Source of the DNA: Pseudomonadota bacterium
GTDB lineage: Bacteria > Pseudomonadota > Gammaproteobacteria > Xanthomonadales > Xanthomonadaceae
NCBI GenBank assembly: GCA_023461075.1
Contig: JAEWNY010000077.1
Span: 1-29,643 of the forward strand
Length of the DNA stretch: 29,643 nucleotides
Direction: 5' to 3'
Below, piece by piece: positions 8,791 through 15,907 of the stretch. A model generated the notes under the pieces. That model saw only the letters and a list, made by a program, of their open reading frames with translations, did no database searches and was not told where the DNA came from. Made by a program: the position numbers and the translations under genes. How positions within the stretch are numbered: position 1 is the first letter of the stretch; each line of letters opens with the position of its first letter.

Positions 8791-9524
8791 GACCCCGGCA
8801 GCATCGCACGCACCGCGTCATGGGCGCGTTGCGCCAGCGCTTGCCGGTCCAGCCCGCTGCTGGCGATCGGCGCGCCGAATCGCGCCGTGATCACGCCCGG
8901 ATAGCCGTGGAACCACGGCGTCGGCGGCAGTATCCGGTCCGCACCGGTGAGTGCGACCGGCAGCACCTCGGCACCGGCCATGATCGCCGCCTGGAACGGG
9001 CCGGATTTGAACTCGCCGAATTGGCCATCGCGGCTGCGGGTGCCTTCGGGAAAAATGCAGACGGCGTGGCCGGCCTTCAGCAGGCCGGCGGCCTCGCGCA
9101 GCATCAGGGGCGCGCTGCGCGGGTTGTCGCGGTCGATGAACAGCATGCCGGTGGCCCGGGCATAGCTGCTGACGAAGGGCACGCGGGTCATCTCCTGCTT
9201 GAGCACGAAGCGCAGCGGCACCGGTACCGCCATGAACAGCGCGCAGATGTCGACCATCGACTGGTGGTTGCTGACCACCAGATAGGGCCGGCTCCAGTCG
9301 ATCGACTCGGCGCCCTTAACCTGCAGTTTGGCGCCGCCGCCGAACAGGATGCCGCGCGACCACAGGGTCGACGCCATCCGCAGCGGCCGTCGGGGACTGC
9401 CGCTGACCCAGCGCACCAGCATCGCCATCGAGATCGAGAACGCGGTCCACGCCAGAAGGCACGCGAACTGGAACTTGCCGAACAGGTTCAGGCGCGGGGC
9501 GGGGGCGGGGACGAGGGAAGCCAT
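8787..9524 (-). CDS. PlsC-like 1-acylglycerol-3-phosphate O-acyltransferase family protein
   Basis: This 245-residue membrane-associated acyltransferase has the PlsC block I motif NHQSMVD (HX4D: His87, Asp92) and block III FPEGTRS (158-164). A hydrophobic N-terminal helix lies at about 18-38. The family moves acyl chains from acyl-ACP or acyl-CoA to glycerol lipids. In an aryl-polyene operon it is expected to help attach the aryl-polyene carboxylate, or a companion fatty acid, to a glycerol or sugar lipid. It is separated from the upstream COG4648 gene by 49 bases, the second-largest gap in this operon after the 70 bases before the MMPL gene as called here. A role in general phospholipid synthesis cannot be excluded from sequence alone. 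Confidence 0.85.
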   Translation of the reverse strand: MASLVPAPAPRLNLFGKFQFACLLAWTAFSISMAMLVRWVSGSPRRPLRMASTLWSRGILFGGGAKLQVKGAESIDWSRPYLVVSNHQSMVDICALFMAVPVPLRFVLKQEMTRVPFVSSYARATGMLFIDRDNPRSAPLMLREAAGLLKAGHAVCIFPEGTRSRDGQFGEFKSGPFQAAIMAGAEVLPVALTGADRILPPTPWFHGYPGVITARFGAPIASSGLDRQALAQRAHDAVRAMLPGS

Positions 9525-9573
9525 CGGAGCACCGTTTCAGCGGCGCATAGGATAACGGTTGCGCCTGAAGCGT

Positions 9574-10272
9574 TCACTTCAGCAGGTCGCGCCAGAACGC
9601 GGGGCCCAGCCCGGCCACTTTTCGACCAAAGTCCAACAGGCTCTTGTAGCGGCCCGGGAAACGGCGCTTCCGATAGAGGAACTCGGCGATGAAGATCAGC
9701 CCGACCAGCCCGTAATTGATCCAGTTGGCGAACCACGACCACTGCGCATCGGTGACGGTGGCCGCGGGCTGGATGCCGAGCGTGGGCAGGATGCCGCGCG
9801 GCGTGGCGATCATCGCCAGGCCCAGGTTGACCAGCGCAAGCAGGCCGAGCGCGCCGGCCCACAGCCCGGTCAGTCGATGCGAGTAGCGGTAGAGATCGCC
9901 TTCGAGCGTCTGCGGCGTGCTGCCATCGAGTGCAGCCACCAGCCGGGTAATCAGCGGCACGCGCCCATGCAGCAGCGTGCGACCGAACATCCACGCGATC
10001 ATCGCCATGAACAACGGGGGCGCCAGCAGCAGCGGCAGCAGCGCCCAACGCGAGCCGGCCAGCCAGATGGTGCCGGCAATCGCCGCAAGGAATCCCAGCC
10101 ATGCCCAGGCGCGGCCACGTACCAGCGGCTCGGCCCAGATGAAGGCCAGCATGTCGATAGCGGCGAGGGCGGCCAAGGTGCCGCTCTCGCGCATGCTGGC
10201 GGCCTGCGCCAGAAACGGATACGCGACCATCAACAGCAGCCGCAACAGGGCGGCGGCATCGCTGGCCTGCAT
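9574..10272 (-). CDS. COG4648-type multispanning membrane protein of the aryl-polyene cluster
   Basis: The 232-residue hydrophobic protein has about six predicted membrane segments, for example around residues 9-26, 31-48, 57-75, 77-100, 134-155 and 183-200. It ends in a basic tail (RKRRFPGRYKSLLDFGRK). It has no recognisable enzyme motif. Proteins of this kind (COG4648) are almost always found beside the ACP in aryl-polyene operons and have no settled biochemical role; an inner-membrane scaffold or transport partner is a reasonable guess. It starts at ATG 10272, 14 bases after the ACP gene. Confidence 0.78.
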   Translation of the reverse strand: MQASDAAALLRLLLMVAYPFLAQAASMRESGTLAALAAIDMLAFIWAEPLVRGRAWAWLGFLAAIAGTIWLAGSRWALLPLLLAPPLFMAMIAWMFGRTLLHGRVPLITRLVAALDGSTPQTLEGDLYRYSHRLTGLWAGALGLLALVNLGLAMIATPRGILPTLGIQPAATVTDAQWSWFANWINYGLVGLIFIAEFLYRKRRFPGRYKSLLDFGRKVAGLGPAFWRDLLK

Positions 10273-10286
10273 CGTCGAGCCCCGGA

Positions 10287-10559
10287 TCAGCCGGCGGTCT
10301 TGTTCTGCTCGATGTGCTCGGACAGGGCGCGCAGCGAGGCGAAGATGCGGCGGTTGTCCTCGTTGTCGGAGCGGAGCTGGAAGCCGTACTTCTTGGAGAT
10401 CGCGAGCGCCAGCTCCAACGCGTCGATCGAATCCAGGCCAAGCCCGGTGTTGAACAGCGGCGCGTCCGGGTCGATTTCGCTGGCCACCACGCCGTCCAGG
10501 TTCAGGCTTTCGACCAGCAGGTCGGCAAGTTCGCGTTCGGCTTGGGTTTGGCTGGACAT
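10287..10559 (-). CDS. acyl carrier protein of the aryl-polyene pathway
   Basis: This 90-residue acidic ACP has the phosphopantetheine attachment motif GLDSIDALEL with Ser44 as the modified residue. The helical architecture and length are normal for a discrete type II ACP. It would carry the hydroxybenzoyl starter and the growing polyene. ATG 10559 has GGGAAG upstream; an in-frame ATG at 10574 would add five residues and lacks a ribosome site. It is the first gene of the nine-gene minus-strand operon and faces the divergent halogenase-like/xanB2 unit. A phosphopantetheinyl transferase that could activate it is encoded at 20215-20832. Confidence 0.9.
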   Translation of the reverse strand: MSSQTQAERELADLLVESLNLDGVVASEIDPDAPLFNTGLGLDSIDALELALAISKKYGFQLRSDNEDNRRIFASLRALSEHIEQNKTAG

Positions 10560-10707
10560 CGGTTGGCTTCCCATCACGTCAGGTGGTTCAGGCGGGGTTT
10601 CAGGCAGGCGGAGACAGTGTGCATCACGCCTTGCAAAGGTTAAGTGCACGTTATCATTCACGCCAGTCCCGCACGCAGTGGACGCTACCGGGCAGAGACA
10701 GTCGTTC
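10560..10707. promoter_or_regulatory. divergent control region between ACP operon and halogenase/xanB2 unit
   Basis: These 148 bases hold no gene and must contain the promoters of both arms of the pigment locus. On the plus strand TTGCAA (10631-10636) and TATCAT (10652-10657) form a possible sigma-70 promoter, but with a short 15-base spacer. TTGCAA is itself palindromic, and GTGCAC lies at 10644-10649, between the two boxes. On the minus strand only weak matches were seen. The region function is well supported by gene orientation; the individual boxes are low confidence. Confidence 0.5.
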
Positions 10708-12027
10708 ATGCAGGAAACCGAACACAAGGCCGGGACATCGCCGCAGCATTGCGAGGTGCTGGTCATCGGCGGCGGACCGGCCGGCAGTTGCGCGGCGACC
10801 CTGCTGGCGCACCAGGGCTGGCGGGTGGTGATGCTGGAAAAGGATCGGCATCCGCGCTTCCATATCGGTGAGTCGCTGCTGCCGCTCAACATGCCGATCC
10901 TCGAGCGCATGGGCGTGCTGGAGAAGGTACGCGCCATCGGCCTGCTCAAGCTGGGCGCGGATTTCCCCGCCGATGACGGCAGCTTCAACGTCTTCGATTT
11001 CCGCAAGACCCTGCGCGCCGCACCGGACTACGCCTTCCAGGTCAAGCGCGAGGAGTTCGATGAGGTGCTCTTCGCGCACGCGCGCGAGTCGGGTGTGGAT
11101 GCACGCGACGGCGTGCGCGTCGAACGGATCGAGTTTGCCGGCGACGATATCCATGTGCATGCCGCCGATGGGAGTCACTGGCAGCCGCGTTACCTGCTGG
11201 ACGCCAGCGGCCGCGATGCCTTCCTTGGCGGCAAGCTCAAGCTCAAGCGCAAGAACGCGCGGCATGCATCGGCGGCGGTGTTCAGCCACTATCGAGGTGC
11301 GACGCAGCGCGAAGGCCGGCATGCCGGCAATGTCAGCATTTACCGGCATGACCATGGCTGGGCCTGGATGATCCCGTTGCGCGATGGCAGCACCAGCGTC
11401 GGCGCGGTGTGCTGGCCGGAATACCTGAAGACCCGCCGCGGCGACCTCGAAACCTTCCTGCGGCAGACGCTCGAGTCCGTGCCAGAGATCGCCGAACGCA
11501 TGCGCGGCGCCGAGCGCATCGCGCCCGTCCACGTCACCGGCAACTACACCTACGAATGCACGCGGATGCATGGCCGTCACTGGAGCCTGATCGGCGATGC
11601 CTATGCCTTCGTCGATCCGATGTTCTCCTCCGGAGTGTTGCTGGCGATGCACGGCGCCGAACAGGCCGCGACGATGGTCGATCAGATCCTGCGCGAACCG
11701 GCGCGCGAGGCCGCGTTGCAGCGCAAGCTCCAGCGCGATTACGACGCTGGCCTGGATGAATTCAAGTGGTTCATCTACCGCTTCACTTCACCGACCATGA
11801 AGGCGCTGTTTTCCGCTCCGCGCGATGTGTGGGGCGTGGAGCGCGCCGTGGTATCGATGCTGGCCGGCGACGTGTTCGATGCCCGACCGGTAGTGCGCCG
11901 GCTGCGGATTTTCCGCATCATCTACGGCTTGACCGCGCTGTCGATGGCGCCCCGCGCCTGGCGCGCGCGACGCGACCGGCAACGCCAGATGGCCGTGGAG
12001 ATGGCCGAGGAGACCCTGCAAGGATGA
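10708..12027 (+). CDS. FAD-dependent halogenase-like monooxygenase (second)
   Basis: This 439-residue flavoprotein starts at ATG 10708, well inside a longer open frame whose upstream part is antisense to the ACP operon. It has GGGPAG (21-26), FHIGESLLPLN (51-61), Lys81 in GLLKLGADF at the catalytic-lysine position of the CmlS/PltA type of halogenase, WAWMIP (218-223, WxWxIP), and FVDPMFSSG (301-309, FxxPxxSxG). These fit the non-tryptophan (phenolic/pyrrole-acting, carrier-protein-linked) halogenase group better than the first flavoprotein at 1656-3281 does. Xanthomonadins are brominated aryl polyenes, so ring halogenation is an attractive role, but related enzymes also epoxidise or hydroxylate. 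It overlaps xanB2 by ATGA (12024-12027), putting a ring-modifying enzyme and the ring-forming enzyme in one coupled unit. Confidence 0.85.
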   Translation: MQETEHKAGTSPQHCEVLVIGGGPAGSCAATLLAHQGWRVVMLEKDRHPRFHIGESLLPLNMPILERMGVLEKVRAIGLLKLGADFPADDGSFNVFDFRKTLRAAPDYAFQVKREEFDEVLFAHARESGVDARDGVRVERIEFAGDDIHVHAADGSHWQPRYLLDASGRDAFLGGKLKLKRKNARHASAAVFSHYRGATQREGRHAGNVSIYRHDHGWAWMIPLRDGSTSVGAVCWPEYLKTRRGDLETFLRQTLESVPEIAERMRGAERIAPVHVTGNYTYECTRMHGRHWSLIGDAYAFVDPMFSSGVLLAMHGAEQAATMVDQILREPAREAALQRKLQRDYDAGLDEFKWFIYRFTSPTMKALFSAPRDVWGVERAVVSMLAGDVFDARPVVRRLRIFRIIYGLTALSMAPRAWRARRDRQRQMAVEMAEETLQG

Positions 12028-13025
12028 GTGCGCAAGCCATGCCGCAGCCGACCCGCGAACCGCACCTGCGCGTGGATTATGTCGATGCCATCGATCCGGT
12101 CGCGTGCCTGGCCCAGCCGGACGTGATCGCGGTCTTCGGTTTCGGGCCGGATGCGGCCGAATGCGATGATCCGCGCTACCTGCGCGTGCCGCTGGCGCCG
12201 CATGGTGATGCGCTGCTGGAAGTCTGGCGCGGCAGTGGTGATGTCGAAAGTGGACGCGATGGCGAAGTTCGCTGGTCGAGCGATGGCGAATTGCTGTTCG
12301 GGGTGATCGAGGTCGCCGAAGGCGAGGCCGGCATCGCTGCGGCCGCACGCACCGCCTATGCGGAGATGGGACGCGTGGTCGCCGCGCGGGGCTTCCCGCA
12401 CCTGCTGCGGATCTGGAACTACCTGGACGCGATCACGCTGGGCGAAGGCGATGCCGAACGCTACCGGCAGTTCTGCGTCGGCCGCGCGCAGGGTCTCGGA
12501 ACGTTCGAGGCGGAATGGCTGCCGGCGGCGACCGCGATCGGCCGTTGCGACGACCAGCGCGTGCTGCAGGTCTATTGGCTGGCGGCCAAGGCGCCGGGCA
12601 GGCCGGTGGAAAACCCGCGCCAGGTCAGCGCCTATCGCTATCCGCGCCAGTACGGGCCGCAACCGCCCAGCTTTGCCCGCGCGATGTTGCCGCCGACCCG
12701 CGACCGGATGCCGCTGCTGTTGTCCGGCACCGCGGCGGTGGTGGGTCATGCCTCGCAACATGCTGGCGAGTTGTCCAAGCAGCTCGAGGAAACCTTCATC
12801 AATTTCGACGCCCTGCTGGGTGCGGCGCGTGAACGCCAACCGGCGTTGCCGGCGGAGTTCGGGCCGGGCACGCGGCTCAAGGTCTACGTGCGCGACGCCG
12901 ACGACCTGCCGGCGGTCGCCGCGGCTCTCGATGCGCGCTTCGGCGATCGGGTGCCGCGGATCCTGCTGCACGCGGCGATCTGCCGCCGCGAGCTGGCGAT
13001 CGAGATCGACGGCGTGCATGGCTGA
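12024..13025 (+). CDS. xanB2: chorismatase, 3-/4-hydroxybenzoate synthase (XanB2-type)
   Basis: The 333-residue protein belongs to the FkbO/Hyg5/XanB2 chorismatase family, earlier annotated as pteridine-dependent deoxygenase. In Xanthomonas, XanB2 splits chorismate to pyruvate plus 3- or 4-hydroxybenzoate, which feed xanthomonadin, ubiquinone and the DSF signalling network. Visible family landmarks are HLLRIWNYLDAI near 125-137, AYRYPRQYGPQPPSFARA near 207-224, SGTAAVVGHASQHAG (His242, His246), and the C-terminal CRRELAIEIDG (320-330), whose glutamates are the expected acid/base residues. The start at ATG 12024 overlaps the halogenase-like gene's stop. The neighbouring aroE gene supplies the shikimate branch that ends in its substrate. 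Confidence 0.9.
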   Translation: MSAQAMPQPTREPHLRVDYVDAIDPVACLAQPDVIAVFGFGPDAAECDDPRYLRVPLAPHGDALLEVWRGSGDVESGRDGEVRWSSDGELLFGVIEVAEGEAGIAAAARTAYAEMGRVVAARGFPHLLRIWNYLDAITLGEGDAERYRQFCVGRAQGLGTFEAEWLPAATAIGRCDDQRVLQVYWLAAKAPGRPVENPRQVSAYRYPRQYGPQPPSFARAMLPPTRDRMPLLLSGTAAVVGHASQHAGELSKQLEETFINFDALLGAARERQPALPAEFGPGTRLKVYVRDADDLPAVAAALDARFGDRVPRILLHAAICRRELAIEIDGVHG

Positions 13026-13060
13026 CATCGACATCAACACATGAAACCTGGAGAAACAGC

Positions 13061-13309
13061 GTGGGCGTGATCAGCATCCTGTGGGGCGTGGTGGCATTGC
13101 TGTGGATGGTGCTTTCGCTCATCCCGCTGCTCGGCTGGGGCAACTGGTTCATGATCCCGTTCGCGGCGATCGGCGCGATCATCGGCGCGATCGGCATGTT
13201 GTTCAGCCGCGCCGAGAACCGTGGCCGCGCCCGTACCGGCCTCGTGCTCAACGTGGTGGCGATCATCGTCGGCGTGGTGCGGCTGTCGATCGGCGGCGGC
13301 CTGCTCTGA
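13061..13309 (+). CDS. small two-helix membrane protein of unknown function
   Basis: The 82-residue protein starts at GTG 13061 with GGAGA eight bases upstream. It has a long N-terminal hydrophobic stretch (two closely spaced segments, about 4-21 and 27-47, with a WGNWF turn), a basic loop (SRAENRGRARTG) and a final helix (about 60-75). I do not recognise a characterised family. It follows xanB2 by 35 bases on the same strand and precedes hemB, which has its own promoter-like box, so it may be cotranscribed with the pigment genes. Function is unknown. Confidence 0.7.
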   Translation: MGVISILWGVVALLWMVLSLIPLLGWGNWFMIPFAAIGAIIGAIGMLFSRAENRGRARTGLVLNVVAIIVGVVRLSIGGGLL

Positions 13310-13329
13310 GCGCGAGGCCCGTGCGGGCG

Positions 13330-13335
13330 TAAAAT
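13330..13335 (+). promoter_or_regulatory. candidate -10 box TAAAAT of hemB
   Basis: TAAAAT matches the sigma-70 -10 consensus in five of six positions and ends exactly six bases before the hemB ATG. Transcription would start at or next to the A of ATG, giving a leaderless mRNA. No convincing -35 element or ribosome site is present. Confidence 0.45.
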
Positions 13336-13341
13336 GCCGGC

Positions 13342-14331
13342 ATGAGCTATCCCTACTCGCGCCCGCGGCGGATGCGCCGCGATGTGTTCTCGCGCCGGCT
13401 GATGCGCGAGACCGTCCTGAGCGGCAACGACCTGATCTATCCGGTCTTCGTGCATGAGCTCGATGGCCGCGCGCCGGTCGGCTCGATGCCCGGCATCGAG
13501 CGACTCTCGATCGACGAGCTGCTGAACGTCGGCGAAGAGATGTCCGAGCTCGGCATCCCGGCCATCGCGCTGTTCCCGGTCACCGCGCCGGAAGCGAAGT
13601 CGCTGACCGCCGACGCTGCATGGGACGACGAGGGCCTGGCCCAGCGCGCGGTGCGTGCGTTGAAGTCGCGTTTCCCGCAACTGGGCGTCATCACCGATGT
13701 CGCGCTTGATCCCTACACCAGCCACGGCCAGGACGGGCTGCTGGACGAGGGCGGCTACGTGATGAACGACGAGACCGTCGAGGCGCTGGTGAAACAGGCG
13801 CTCTCGCACGCGCGCGCCGGCGCGGACGTGGTCGCGCCCAGCGACATGATGGACGGGCGCATCGCCGCCATCCGTGGCGAGCTGGAAAGCGAGGGCCATA
13901 TCCACACCCGCATCCTGGCCTATAGCGCCAAGTACGCCAGCGCCTTCTACGGCCCGTTCCGCGATGCAGTGGGCAGCGCTGCCGCACTCGGCAAGGCCGA
14001 CAAGTACACCTACCAGATGGACCCGGCCAATTCCAACGAAGCGCTGCGCGAGGTCGACCACGACATCGGCGAAGGGGCGGACATGGTGATGGTGAAGCCC
14101 GGACTGCCCTACCTCGACATCGTGCGGAGGGTGAAAGACGAATTCGGCGTGCCGACCTTCGTCTACCAGGTCAGTGGCGAGTACGCGATGCTGAAGGCGG
14201 CGGCGATCAACGGCTGGCTGGACGAACGCGCCACCGCGATGGAAGCGTTGTTGTCGATCAAGCGCGCCGGCGCCGACGGCATCCTGACCTACTTCGCGCT
14301 GGATGCCGCGCGCTGGTTGCGCGACGGCTGA
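13342..14331 (+). CDS. hemB: delta-aminolevulinic acid dehydratase (porphobilinogen synthase)
   Basis: HemB condenses two 5-aminolevulinate molecules to porphobilinogen in haem synthesis. The 329-residue length is normal. The active-site lysines are K197 (AYSAKYAS) and K252 (MVMVKPGLPYLD, the Schiff-base residue). The metal site reads DVALDPYTSHGQDG (119-132): the three cysteines of zinc-dependent enzymes are replaced by Ala/Asp/Asp-type residues, so this is the magnesium-type enzyme as in Pseudomonas. YQVSGEYAM is the conserved late motif. It is a housekeeping gene beside the pigment locus, with its own promoter-like box. Confidence 0.97.
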   Translation: MSYPYSRPRRMRRDVFSRRLMRETVLSGNDLIYPVFVHELDGRAPVGSMPGIERLSIDELLNVGEEMSELGIPAIALFPVTAPEAKSLTADAAWDDEGLAQRAVRALKSRFPQLGVITDVALDPYTSHGQDGLLDEGGYVMNDETVEALVKQALSHARAGADVVAPSDMMDGRIAAIRGELESEGHIHTRILAYSAKYASAFYGPFRDAVGSAAALGKADKYTYQMDPANSNEALREVDHDIGEGADMVMVKPGLPYLDIVRRVKDEFGVPTFVYQVSGEYAMLKAAAINGWLDERATAMEALLSIKRAGADGILTYFALDAARWLRDG

Positions 14332-14342
14332 ATCCGACGCGG

Positions 14343-14348
14343 TAGCAT
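14343..14348 (+). promoter_or_regulatory. candidate -10 box TAGCAT of aroE
   Basis: TAGCAT ends exactly six bases before the aroE ATG, the same geometry as at hemB, xthA, the phosphopantetheinyl transferase and the gene at 28092. There is no ribosome site between box and start. A TTGCGC lies 20 bases upstream, too far for a standard -35. Confidence 0.4.
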
Positions 14349-14354
14349 CCACCG

Positions 14355-15185
14355 ATGGGCATCCCGCACTACGCCATCCTCGGCCATCCGGTTTCGCGCT
14401 CGCTCTCGCCGCGCATCCATGCCGCGTTCGGCAAGCAGTGCGACATCGCGGCGACCTATCTTGCGCTGGATACGGCGAGCGCCGGCTTGGCTGCCACGCT
14501 TGAGCGGTTCGAGGCGGCGGGCGGGCTGGGCGCCAACGTCACCGTGCCCGACAAGGCGGAAGCGGCCGCCCGGTGCCATAGCCTGAGCCAACGTGCGCGC
14601 AAGGCCGGCGTTGCCAATACGGTGACCCTGAAGGATGGCCGCTGGCAAGGCGACAACACCGATGGCACCGGCCTGGTGCGCGACCTGCGCGAACGCCGCG
14701 GCATCGAACTGCACGGTGCCCGCGTGTTGCTGCTCGGTGCCGGCGGCGCGGCGCACGGCGTGGCACCGGCGCTGCTTGAAGCGGGCATCGGCGAATTGGT
14801 CATCGCCAACCGCACCCGCAGTCGTGCCTACGACCTGCTGGACCGGTTGGAGGACGAAGCACGCACCCGCGCCTGCACCCTGCGCGAAGTCGCGTCGCTC
14901 GGCGACTTCGACCTGATCGTGCAGGCGACCTCGGCCGGCCTCGATGGCGAACTCCCTGCACTGCCGGACCTGCAGCCGCGACCGGCCACCGTGTGCGTGG
15001 ACCTCAATTACGGGCGCGCCGCGTTGGCGTTCATGGCATGGGCGCGCCAAGTGGGTTGCCAGCAGGCGTTCGATGGCCTGGGCATGCTGGTCGAGCAGGC
15101 GGCCGACGCGTTCGAGATCTGGCATGGCGTCCGCCCGCGAACCGACCCGGTTTACGCACGGTTGCGGCTGTCGGCGGGGCGTTGA
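14355..15185 (+). CDS. aroE: shikimate dehydrogenase (NADP+)
   Basis: AroE reduces 3-dehydroshikimate to shikimate on the way to chorismate. The 276-residue protein has the shikimate-binding SRSLSPRIH near residues 14-22, NVTVPDK (with the catalytic lysine; many family members have His where this has Asp), DNTDGTGL with the catalytic aspartate near 100, the NADP Rossmann loop LGAGGAAHG and the NADP-selective NRTRSRA. The C-terminal DGLGMLVEQAADAFEIW is the typical QAxxxFxxW end. Chorismate is the XanB2 substrate, so this gene sits upstream of pigment production; aroE loss in Xanthomonas oryzae is known to impair xanthomonadin. Confidence 0.95.
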   Translation: MGIPHYAILGHPVSRSLSPRIHAAFGKQCDIAATYLALDTASAGLAATLERFEAAGGLGANVTVPDKAEAAARCHSLSQRARKAGVANTVTLKDGRWQGDNTDGTGLVRDLRERRGIELHGARVLLLGAGGAAHGVAPALLEAGIGELVIANRTRSRAYDLLDRLEDEARTRACTLREVASLGDFDLIVQATSAGLDGELPALPDLQPRPATVCVDLNYGRAALAFMAWARQVGCQQAFDGLGMLVEQAADAFEIWHGVRPRTDPVYARLRLSAGR

Positions 15186-15197
15186 GGGAGGCGTGTC

Positions 15198-15536
15198 GTG
15201 ATCGGAAGTCCCTACCTGCAACTGCTGTGGACCTACGTGCCGAAGACCGTGTTGATGCTGCTGGTGCTGGCCATCTTGTTGGCCTTGGTACTGAAGCGCC
15301 GCCCGCAGCAACTCGGCAAGGCGCGCCCACTCGCGCTGTCGGCGATCGGCTTGCTGCTCGCCAACACGCTGGCGGTTCCGGTGACTTATGCCTGGCTGGT
15401 GCAGGCTGCAAGCACGCACGGCGCGTCGGCGATGTGGCTGCAGTACGCCATCGCCGGCGGCCTGTTCACCCTTCTGGAGGTCATCGCGCTGCTGTTGCTC
15501 GGCCTGGCGGTGCTGGCCGGGCGCCCGCCACGCTGA
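15198..15536 (+). CDS. three-helix membrane protein of unknown function
   Basis: The 112-residue protein starts at GTG 15198 with GGGAGG just upstream. It has three hydrophobic segments: about 14-33 (VPKTVLMLLVLAILLALVL), 45-66, and 82-106. A basic loop (KRRPQQLGKARP) follows the first segment, suggesting that loop is cytoplasmic. No enzyme motif is seen and I do not recognise the family. Its stop overlaps the next gene's start as TGATG (15534-15538), so the pair is translated together, 12 bases downstream of aroE. Confidence 0.72.
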   Translation: MIGSPYLQLLWTYVPKTVLMLLVLAILLALVLKRRPQQLGKARPLALSAIGLLLANTLAVPVTYAWLVQAASTHGASAMWLQYAIAGGLFTLLEVIALLLLGLAVLAGRPPR

Positions 15537-15790
15537 TGGACTGCCGCAGCGGTTGCGCGGCCTGCTGCATCGCGCCCTCGATCACTTCGCCGATCCCGGG
15601 CATGGCGCAGGGCAAGCCGGCAGGCGCCGCCTGCGTGCAACTGGACGACGATGGACGATGCAGACTGTTCGGCGATCCGTCGCGTCCCGCGTTCTGCGCT
15701 TCGCTCAAGCCCTGCGTGTCGATGTGCGGCGCATCGCGCGACGAGGCGATGGCGATCCTGTCGGCGCTGGAAACCGCGACGCTGCCCTGA
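15536..15790 (+). CDS. YkgJ-family cysteine-cluster protein
   Basis: The 84-residue protein has nine cysteines (3, 7, 10, 11, 33, 42, 54, 60, 64), beginning with the signature CxxxCxxCC and ending CxxxxxCxxxC. This pattern fits the small YkgJ-type proteins (PF03692), which bind zinc or possibly an iron-sulfur cluster; the biochemical role is not established. The start ATG 15536 shares one base with the preceding stop. Translational coupling to a membrane protein suggests a joint role, but nothing in the sequence says what. The C-terminal 20 residues form a predicted helix without cysteines. Confidence 0.82.
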   Translation: MDCRSGCAACCIAPSITSPIPGMAQGKPAGAACVQLDDDGRCRLFGDPSRPAFCASLKPCVSMCGASRDEAMAILSALETATLP

Positions 15791-15907
15791 AGCCTCACCG
15801 GTTCGATGGGCGCGCAGTTGGATCTGATCCTTCGCCGCTCAGTCCGTGCGTCCTGCTTCGATTCGCGCTCCAAGGATGACATCCAGCCCGCGCCCGCCGC
15901 GCAGGAT

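Noticed and set aside
9531..9570. Imperfect inverted repeat (CCGTTTCAGCGGCGC / GCGCCTGAA) in the 49-base gap of the pigment operon
   Set aside because: Stem is interrupted and there is no T-run on the minus strand; not strong enough to call a terminator or attenuator.
9559..10707. N-terminal extension of the second halogenase-like frame
   Set aside because: The frame is open upstream of ATG 10708, but that part is antisense to the COG4648 and ACP genes, and the FAD loop begins right after 10708.
15791..15907. Possible terminator between the convergent YkgJ-like and gamma-carbonic anhydrase genes
   Set aside because: Only short imperfect repeats (for example GGATCTGATCC) and no T-runs were seen.
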